A stretch of DNA of 64,000 nt from Chrysemys picta bellii (lineage: Eukaryota > Chordata > Testudines > Emydidae), in contig NC_088791.1 of NCBI RefSeq assembly GCF_011386835.1, positions 128,688,943-128,752,942 of the forward strand, read 5' to 3'. Of this stretch, positions 55,860 to 64,000 are shown piece by piece. Position numbers and translations under genes: made by a program. Position 1 is the first letter of the stretch, and every line of letters begins with the position of its first letter. Below the pieces are notes generated by a model that saw nothing but the letters and a program-made list of their open reading frames with translations, did not search any database and was not told where the DNA came from.

Positions 55860-57131
55860 GACTGCTCATTTGCCTCCATTGGCCATAACCTTAGCATCAT
55901 TCTTGGCTATATTAACCGTTTCCCTTGGAAATATCCTTGTTTTTCTAAGGTGCAACCAGAAGAGAACAACACATATTCACATATAATGCCTGATCTTGCT
56001 CCCACTGAAGTCAATGGCAAAGCTCTCAGGGCAGTGACTAATCATTATTGACCCAGAAAGGGTACAAGAAATGTTAGACAAAAGTCCATGTCAAATCAGG
56101 GTATTTGTAATGATCTATAGCTCAAAAAGCAGTTGACAGATTCCCTGCCCTCCCATACTTTGCAGAAACCTTTGTTTTCAGAATAAATCTAGCAAGTTTC
56201 AGAATAAATCAATTTTCCAAGCAAAAGAGTGTGGGTATGCAGAATAGGACTTTAAAATAGGAACCAGTTGCCACCTTAGCTGGTTGCCTCCAGACTGTGG
56301 AGAGACTACTGCCTATCCTTAATGCATGCACACTAAACTAGATCCATAAATGCCAGGTATGATTTAATAGGCTATAAAATCCTACATCATGACATCACTG
56401 GAACTATTGAAAAGCAAAGCAGATAAATCAGTTGTGCCCTAGGTGCTGCGCTCACACTGGTATTGTCATTCACCTGGGGCTTTATCTGGCAAGATGCGGA
56501 GTGCCCTCTATTCCCATTGAAGCCGTTGGGCTGGAGTCTCTTCCTTTCCACCATTGTGATTCCATTGAAGTTAGTGGGGATACACCACTTAAAATCAATC
56601 TAACGGAGTGGAGAAACAGGCTCAATGGGATTTGCGTGTGTTCAGCACTCACCCCTGGCATGGGATTTTTCACATACAGAGGGATAGTGGGCACACACTG
56701 CAAGTGTGTGGTCAGATACTGTGGGTACAAAGTTGTTGCTCGGATTGGACTGTGTGTATTAAGTCTCCTAGATAATGTTAATCTGGCTGCAAAACAATTT
56801 ATGTCACCAGTTTACGGCCAGCAAGACAGAGGTTACAATGACATGCATGAGAGCGTGTACATTACAGTTTATAACCTGCATGATAATCGTAATCCTGTCA
56901 CCAACCATGGAGCGATACAACACAATAAAGCACCAGCAGGTGAGAACATTACAGAATATGGGCGATCTCCAGGCTGATAACTTGGCGTCAACTCTATAAA
57001 GTTCTTTTGGAAGATATTAAAGATGTCAGAGAAACACGCACCAGCCAAAATAATTTAAGACACTTGATTCATGCTGTTTTTTTCTGACAAGGAGCTTTTA
57101 ATTTTGGTTTTAATTTTTTGGTTTAGAATGT
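55860..57131. other. Unassigned stretch
   Basis: Includes a 181-codon ORF (56432-56977) without recognisable domain and ancient AAGTCAATGG-type repeat pieces at about 55990 and 56500-56640. No gene supported. Confidence 0.4.
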
Positions 57132-57136
57132 GACAT

Positions 57137-57837
57137 TGTAATCAGGCGTGGACTCACCCCTGTGGCGCCTCCTGCTGGTTATCCATGGGAATTAGCTCAC
57201 CCAGCATCCGGAGCGCCCTCTGCAGGCCAGGTGTCCCGCTTGTCGTTGGCCCCCGTGTCCCTCCCGGACCCCGGTGCCCTTGGCTTGGGTGCTGCCCCCC
57301 TGGCAGTACCTCACTCTCTCTCTGGGTCTCCCCACCCAGGGGAACCCCCACCCTCATCCCAATGTCACCTCAGTAGTGGCTACTGCCAGTCACCATCTAG
57401 CCCCTGCACCCTGGGGCAGACTGCAGTCTATCAGCCAATCATCACAGGCAACAAGGGGTTTGGAGTGGCTGCCTTTACCCACCCTCAGGTTGCCCCTCTG
57501 CAACCCCAATACCTATATGGGCCTAGGACCAGGTCCTGCAGCCTGGGGAGTTGCTGGCCTAGGACTTCCCAGCCCCCAAGGCCTTTCCCCAGCCCTGCCT
57601 CACTCTAGGTCCCCAGTGAGCTCCCTGCAGCCAGGCCTGTCTCTCTCTCCCATCAGAGGGAGACTCTCAGCTCTGGCTACCCTGGCCTTCTTATAAGGCT
57701 GAGCGGCTCAGTTTGAGGCGTGGCCCCAGCTGCAGCCACTTCCCCAATCAGCTGGGGTTTTGCTCCTTTACAGTCCCAGCCCTCTGCAGGACTTTTCCAA
57801 CCCCTTCAGGGCTGGAGCGGGTATTCACCCCGCTACA
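57137..57837 (-). mobile_element. Solo LTR (701 bp)
   Basis: Plus-strand limits TGTAATCAGGCG and CCCCGCTACA, flanked by a perfect 5-bp duplication GACAT (57132-57136 and 57838-57842). On minus it starts TGTAGCGGGG, with a TATA-like CCTTATAAGAAGG near 57690, so the minus orientation is favoured. No internal genes. The ORFs at 57162-57696 are chance. Confidence 0.82.
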
Positions 57838-58139
57838 GACATGTTAATGGAATGTAGTATTGCTGCCTATCACAGCTTTACTGCAAGTCTCATCATATCT
57901 CGTGTTTTCCTTAAAGGTCCAGGTCCAGGAGTCATGTGATTCTGTATGACTGAGCTTCCATTTTTTTTAAGTAGTAATATTCTAGCCCTCATAACTATGG
58001 AGAAGAGCTTGCAAATGTAATCCCACCCTATGTATCCTGCAGACCGTTGGCTCATTTCTTGTACAATTTTGTGCACCCTACCCGGGCTTTGCCTCATTCA
58101 GGGATTAAGCCATCATCCGTAGCACAGCTTTATTCCACT

Positions 58140-58389
58140 CAGGGCCAGCTCCAGGCACCAGCCCAGCAAGCAGGTGCTAGGGGTGGCCAACGGAGAGGGG
58201 CGGCATGTCCGGCTCTTCGGCAGCAATTCGGTGGCGGGTCTCCCACTCCCTCTTGGAGTGAAGGACCAGCCGCCAAATTGCTGCTGAAGACTGAAGCAGC
58301 GGTGGTAAAGCAGATCGCGATTGCGGCTTTTTTTTTTCCTTTTTTTCTTTTTGCTGCTTGGGGCGGCAAAAATCCTGGAGCCGGCCCTG
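58140..58389. mobile_element. 250-bp hAT element, CAGGGCC family
   Basis: Ends CAGGGCCAGCTCCAGGCACC and CCTGGAGCCGGCCCTG, with a perfect 8-bp duplication ATTCCACT (58132-58139 and 58390-58397). The same left end occurs at 15740. Interior non-coding with an inverted pair around AGCAGCAATTTGGCGG. Confidence 0.92.
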
Positions 58390-58397
58390 ATTCCACT

Positions 58398-59261
58398 CAT
58401 ACCATCAGACTTTGACTGGCAAGATTCCATGTGTATCTGAAAAGACACAAAGAATTCCACTCCAACTACTTACACCTGCAAGCACACCGTGGTTAAAGTA
58501 GGTCAAATGAGGAGATTTTACCCTGATTGGTTCACCTACTTTTCCAAATCCTTTGCCATCTCTCCACTGCTGCCCCTTTGAGGCAGGTTTCCATCAGCTC
58601 CTCTCTTCAGTTCTCCTGCTCCCCACTTCCTGTGGCTACTGCCCCTACTATTAGGGCCAGAGTCAGGATTCAGCCTGTACCTGACCTCTCCTCTTCCAGC
58701 TGCTCCATCCACAGCTGCTGCCCCTCCTTGGTAGATCATCCATTCCCGGTGTCTTCTGCTCCTTCTGATGAAGCTGGAACTTGAAAAGGCTCTGTGGACT
58801 GGAAATGCTTCAGTGACTTGAACTCTTGGTGCTACTTTGGGCTTCACCTCTAGCACAAACAAATCCAACTAGACACTTTGAAATATGGTCCGTAACCCAG
58901 CCACGCTTGTTCTCATTTACTTACGAGTGCATCTTGCTGAGTCCTATTTCATTCTCCTCTTCTGTTTAAATTGCATCCAGAGCTATTTAAGTCTTTTGGT
59001 TTGTTTCTTTTTTTAAAAAATTGTCATTGGGGCATCAGATAACATCTGCTTGACTTTATCCAGAGCAAGTCATGACAGGGATCCTCGCCCTTTAGCCCCC
59101 AGCTCTTGCATATTTACCACCCACTATAAATACAATGCAGTGTGCTCAGAGGTCTCATGTGAGGTGGCAACAGCATGAGAAAGAAAACCCAGAGTCCCAG
59201 TGAAGAGTGATTGTATCTGAGTAGGAGGTGGTGCTCATGATGGCTGAACAGAGGTGAGTGA
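58398..59261. other. Unassigned stretch
   Basis: No gene or transposon recognised. Confidence 0.4.
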
Positions 59262-59356
59262 CTGAGGCCCCAATCCTCAGATATTCAAGCACCTAACTCC
59301 CATTGATCTCAGTGGGCGTTAGGCACCTAAATACCTTTTAGGATCTGGGCCATAGA
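59262..59356. repeat. TTAGGCACCTAA repeat
   Basis: CACCTAACTCCCATTGATCT and GTGGGCGTTAGGCACCTAAA form an inverted pair, as at 48880-49165. A hAT (59357) inserted at its right edge. Confidence 0.55.
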
Positions 59357-59480
59357 TAGGGTGACCAGATGTCCCGATTTTATAGGGACAATCCCGATTT
59401 TTGGGTCTTTTTCTTATATAGGGTCCTGTTACCCCCCATCTCCTGTCCCAATTTTTCACACTTGCTATCTGGTCACCCTA
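59357..59480. mobile_element. 124-bp hAT MITE, TAGGGTGACCA family
   Basis: Ends TAGGGTGACCAGATGTCC and TCTGGTCACCCTA, with a perfect 8-bp duplication GCCATAGA (59349-59356 and 59481-59488). Closely similar to the copy at 26384. Confidence 0.93.
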
Positions 59481-59488
59481 GCCATAGA

Positions 59489-61152
59489 AGCCTTAGACCC
59501 ACTGACTTTCAATGAGACTTAGGCTCCTCTGAGAGGAAGAATGAAAAGTTTCAAGTCTGAGAGTTCCAAGCTCCAGGATACCGCACACCTAACTAATGAC
59601 TCAGACATCTTGTGGAAGACCAACAGCTGATCTTCAAAGAAGTTCTTAGGGTTCATAGAGAACAACATCATGATCCAGGCACCAGAGACTCCGACCGCAA
59701 GAGTAGACGAACTCTTTACCAATAGGGAGAAATTGACTGAGGATATGAAGGCAACTTTAGCACTTATGACCATGAGCAATTTGACTACAGCATGCCAGGC
59801 TCCTGGAATACTGACTTACAGGTTAGTAGGTTTCAAGAAAGCAAGTTGGGGGAGAATGAAGACTCTAAATGCTGATTCTGCTATTGGATCTACTCAGGAA
59901 GAGTCTTGCAGCAATGCAAAGCCTTATTGAGTTACCTGACTTTTCCTGGGGAGAAGTTGTCTGTTATGCCTTAATTGCAGGTATGCTTCCATTTTTCCCA
60001 CACTCAATTATTTTAATATTTTCCTATTGCATGTTGTTCATTAAGACCCTGATCCTGTCATTGAATCTCCATGAGTGGACCCTTGCAGACACCTATGGAC
60101 TTCAATGCAGGACCGGGGGTCCTTTTGAGTAAAATGCAATAGGACAAAGTATTAAAATCTATGAGTGTGGAAGAAGACTGAAGTTTCCAAACAGAATGAA
60201 TAACTAAGGCACAACAAACTACAGTTTACCAGGAAAACGTAATGGAGCAAGAAACAGCAAGTGCGCTCAAAGTTTTGAAGGCAAAAAATAACCACTAATG
60301 GAGCTAGGAAAAGCTAACTAAATAAGTGAGTTGGTTAAGTCCTGCAGGGTAAAGATAAAGGCAGGGAAAAGATAAGGACAGCAAAAGAATAGAACACGTT
60401 AATGATAACAATGGGGTGTTGGGGAATGCAAGAGCTTTTTGTAAATAGACAAGAGGGAAAAAAGAAATACTCGAGAGAATTTGGGCTCATTAATAAAAGA
60501 TGTGAAATCAATTATTCAGAAATGGCTGAGCAACTGTGCTACTTTGAAGTAACAAGAACAAACCCAGAAAAGAGGTGGGGACAGCTTAAGTGGCAATGAA
60601 GATCTTGAATAAAGTTTTCAAAAGCACTTAAGGAGTTGATTTTTCAAAAGTGACTTAAGCACTTTGGTGCATAAGGCACTTACGAACTTTTGACCATGGT
60701 ACCCCTTCTTACACGGCTGTCGAAAAGAAGCAGGAAAATAGACATTTGGAGAACTGTCTTTATACAGAGGGGATGTGGATGACAGCCAATCTAAGCTGGT
60801 GTGCAGACTCACTAGCTGTGGACTCCAAACTAAAAACTCTCTTAAAAATGTTTTTCTGCACTTCCCTTCTGCACACCTTCTGGGCCCTGTTCCCAGTCCT
60901 TTTCTGGGAGTCTTTCTGGCTCTAGTATAGAGCACTGGGCCCTTAGACTAATTGCCCTGGACAGAGTACCATCCTCAGCCCCTGCTGGGCTCTGGTTCCT
61001 TGTGTCCTGCACTGTTCCAGCATAGAGCACCGGGCTCCCAGGAGTACCAGACTCCTGCAGATCTTAGCTCAGGGCCTTCCACAGCAGCCTACCTGTGACA
61101 CCACTCACAGACTTTTTCTTTTTGGCAAAGCAGACTTGACTGGACCACCAGC
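59489..61152. other. Unassigned stretch
   Basis: Moderately AT-rich. No domain in any ORF (the longest has about 105 codons, 60618-60935 minus). Confidence 0.4.
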
Positions 61153-61279
61153 TCGGGTGACCAAATAAATAGCAAGTGTGAAAAATTGGGACGGGGGTGG
61201 GGAGTAATACGTGCCTATATATGACAAAGCCCCAAATATCGGGACTGTCCCTATAAAATCAGGACATCTTGTCACTCTA
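61153..61279. mobile_element. 127-bp hAT MITE, TAGGGTGACCA family (reverse)
   Basis: Ends TCGGGTGACCAAATA and CTTGTCACTCTA with a perfect 8-bp duplication CCACCAGC (61145-61152 and 61280-61287). The interior is the reverse complement of the copies at 26384 and 59357. Confidence 0.92.
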
Positions 61280-61479
61280 CCACCAGCTATCATTCCTAAA
61301 CACTTAGCTGTTTATAGTCCCTTGTTCTGCTCTGGGTCTGTCAGGTAATGTAACAGCACCTTTCTAATACAACCCCATTTCCCCAATATTTTTACTCAAT
61401 AATGTAATGTAACTTTTCTTACTTTAAGCCCTTTAAATCCCTCAGAAAGCTTTTCCCTTTCTTGATCAAAGCCCTTACA

Positions 61480-64000
61480 GACCTATAAAGGTGGTCAGTT
61501 GTTTTTTCCACTGTACAATGCACACATAGTCCATCTTTGTGTTTATTTATTCAAAAAAAAGTTTTGTGTTTAAACCACAATGGCCGCTTAGTACTCTAAA
61601 TAAAATCACTTCACTTTTCCTATCCAGGCCCTGAGGTAAGTCATTATACTCAACTCTAGAGCACAATTTAAAAAAAAATCTTCTTCCTCTTTTTTCATCC
61701 ACATTTTTTGCCATTCCCCTTTTAAATTTTTCTCTACTAGCTTCTAAATATCTGTTTACTCAGGGGTATTTCTATGTTAATCCTTCAATTTCTTACAGTG
61801 CTTTTAGTTGTTTTTTCCTCTATTTCATTCCTTGTTATCCCTGTATGTGCTGGGATCCAAGTTCATGCTACATGTATCCCCATTTGCACTAAATCTGTTA
61901 TTAGAAATATAATTTCATTCATTAAATCACTTCTATATGGAGACACCCTTTTTTATTGCCAGGAGGCCTGATACTGAATCTGAAAAAGTGACCGCAGCTG
62001 TTGGGTGTACATCCCAGCTCCAGTTTAATGCTAGCCTGGTTGCTACTAGTTCAGCTGTCATGACAGCTACAAAGGCAGATATTCTTTTATATGTACTAAT
62101 TCCAGTATACAATACCATCCCTACTTTTCCTGTTTTTTTCCTTTTTTGGACCCATCTATATATATTTGACTAAAACAACTCCACGTTTCATCTATGTGCT
62201 GGTACACTTCATTTTTTATACCTACTGGTCCCCTTTTTACCTGTAAGTTTATAAAATAAATCTAAATCCACATTTGGATTTGTGGCTTTCCATCTGTAAC
62301 GAATTTTGCCCAGGACTAAAAGTTTTGACTTTGTTTAGCTTTTCCTTGTCTTTTAATTACTGCATCCACATTGTAACTCAAATGGCATATGGAGTTTTAA
62401 CATTGTGTGCTAGAGGTCACCTGTTGAATTCCCAACAATCCTCATATAGTTGTTTGGTACTTTCATCATTGCAATTCTCATTAATTTGGCCCAGAAAGTT
62501 AGGTCCACTAATTTCATTCATAATGTAACTGGCATTTCACTAGCAGCTTTCTGTAGCACATATGAGTGTTGTAATAACTTCACCGCACACAGTTCATACT
62601 GCCTGTGCTTACATTAAATCTATTTTTTTTAATTCTGATTTTAAACTGATCCAAAAGCTTGGCAGACATAGTCAATAACTGGACTGATCAAGGCTCTATA
62701 CCACTGGCAGTGTTTTCTTATCTTCCCCCCAATAAGTCCCAGCAATACTTTTAAGCAGGTTGATCCTTCCTTTGCATTTCCTCTTTAACATCCTATATGA
62801 GTTTTTCAAAGTAATTTAGTCAAATATTACCCCTAGGAATTTAAACTTCTTAACTACATTTGTTCTCCATACCCACACAGTTTACATTCCTTAGTAGCTT
62901 TTCTTTTTGTAAAGATCAATCCTTTCATTTTAGCAATGGAGAACTTGAAACCCCAAGCACATCTCCAACCTGAATTCTCTTGTAATGCTTTGTTGAGTCT
63001 CTTTTCTGCCATCTCAAGGTTCTGCTCCTAACCCATAAAGCACAATCATCTGCAAATAGAGTGACACCTACCCCAGCACTTACTCATTTTGAAAGATCAT
63101 GTACCATAATATTCAATAAGGGCTGACTGATAAAAATGGAACACAGCAGGGAAGTGTTAATGTTATATATAGTTGACACAAAATTCCCAATTCTGACCTG
63201 CATGATCCTTTTACTCAAAAATTCTCTAATCCATCCATCCATCCATCCATTCTTTCTACCTCGATTGTGCCTGTTTTGTACAATAAGCCTTCCCTCCATA
63301 GTATGCTGAATCCTTTTTCAATATCTAGAAAGATAGCTATCATGAAACCTTTCTTTTTCATATTTTTTTGTTTTTCAGTTTCCAATTTAACAATATGGTC
63401 AATGGTGCATCTTCCTCTCCTAAAACCACTCTGCACCTTAAATATAATGCCATTGGTTTCCAAATAGACAACCAATCTGTCATTCACCATTCTCTCTATA
63501 ATTTTACCCAGACAGGACATAAGGGCAATTGGTGATAGGCATCCTCTTTTGTGGATATTTTGCTTGGTTTTCTTATTGGAATTATTACTGCATCTTTCCA
63601 CCCTACCAATATCACTCATTATTCCCATATAATATTATAGAATTCCAAAAGTATCCTCAAACTGCTTTCAGGAAGATATCTGAACACTATATTGCAGACA
63701 TTAACTTTGCCTGGGGACATATTTTTGTTTATATCAATAGCTTTCTCAAGTTCCTGCATATAAAACTTTTCATCCAGTATAGTATCTTCATGCTTCCCCC
63801 ACTGCATATAGGTTTATACCTCTCTTCAATGCATTGTCTTTTAATGTGGCACAAAACTACACTTTGATTTTCATCATTACTCATCCCTCAGAAAATTTCT
63901 GCTAAAAACATCTGTTCTCTCATTCTCATTATCAGAACTTCTAACTATTTTTTGTCAGTTCCAATAGGAGCTGGGATGTGATTACTCTCAGTCTGAAATC
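61480..64000 (-). pseudogene. I-group-like LINE ORF2 with RNase H domain (partial)
   Basis: Minus-strand LINE remnant running off the right edge. Reading leftward: an N-terminal RT block around KNMSPGKVNVCN (about 63700); then SPIALMSCLGKIIERMVNDR, QSGFRRGRCTIDHIVKLET and FLDIEKGF (63628-63250); a broken middle; then an RNase H domain at 62118-61933 with its catalytic glutamate in AELVA and aspartate in FSDS. A simple CATC repeat (63226-63250) has expanded in the RT region. Stops and frameshifts separate the parts, so it is dead. RNase H after RT is a hallmark of I/Nimb/R1-type LINEs and absent from CR1 or L1, hence the assignment. The left end is approximate. Confidence 0.75.
63226..63250. 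repeat. (CATC)n microsatellite
   Basis: About six units within the LINE remnant. Confidence 0.85.

Noticed and set aside
56432..56977. 181-codon ORF
   Set aside because: No domain, no splice or promoter context, and it crosses ancient repeat pieces; open by chance is more likely, though it is long enough to deserve a search.
13000..64000. Exons of a neighbour gene such as TTC26, which flanks ZC3HAV1 in mammals
   Set aside because: I recognised no exon with matching protein sequence and splice sites; short exons could be missed by eye.

Overview
The window is animal genomic DNA, most likely from a cryptodiran turtle. It carries a tRNA-derived SINE whose tail matches CR1, several degraded CR1 LINEs, CORE-SINE/MIR-type remnants, many hAT and PIF/Harbinger elements, Penelope- and DIRS-type retroelements and solo LTRs. 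I recognise this mixture as typical of turtle genomes. No database search was possible, so the species is an inference.

Host gene content is small. The minus strand carries the first two coding exons of a ZC3HAV1 (zinc-finger antiviral protein, ZAP) family gene: exon 1 at 12528-12814 and exon 2 at 1707-1839. They are separated by an intron of about 10.7 kb filled with mobile elements. The reading phase is continuous across the junction and the first CCCH zinc finger is split by this intron. Later exons lie left of base 1. The presumed promoter (about 12815-12960) holds an IRF/ISRE-like GAA-repeat motif. To the right of about 13 kb I recognise no host exon.

Layout: 1-12.5 kb, ZC3HAV1 introns with a 1140-bp foldback hAT and a CR1 split by a solo LTR; 12.5-14.4 kb, promoter, SINE and a solo LTR; 14.7-16.4 kb, GC-rich hAT elements; 17.0-20.5 kb, PIF/Harbinger element 1; 20.9-25 kb, a stack of CR1, LTR, Penelope and DIRS fragments; 25.4-27.8 kb, a solo LTR with nested hAT, a MITE and a Penelope inverted repeat; 28-33 kb, AT-rich and nearly empty; 33-46 kb, CR1, LTR, MITEs and hATs; 46.1-48.6 kb, a LINE split by an LTR; 51.25-55.86 kb, PIF/Harbinger element 2; 57-61.3 kb, a solo LTR and hATs; 61.5-64 kb, a LINE with an RNase H domain.

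The most interesting result comes from comparing the two Harbinger elements. Each has a transposase gene and a convergent Myb/SANT-like gene, as expected. Each also has a third ORF of about 100 codons on the transposase strand, lying antisense inside the intron of the Myb-like gene and followed by its own poly(A) signal. The two third-ORF products align without a gap (100 against 99 residues) with about 35 identities by hand count, although both elements are decayed. I do not recognise this protein family. Insertions are supported by target-site duplications read directly from the sequence: 8 bp for nine hATs (one of them imperfect), 4 or 5 bp for five LTRs, 12 bp for the Penelope fragment.
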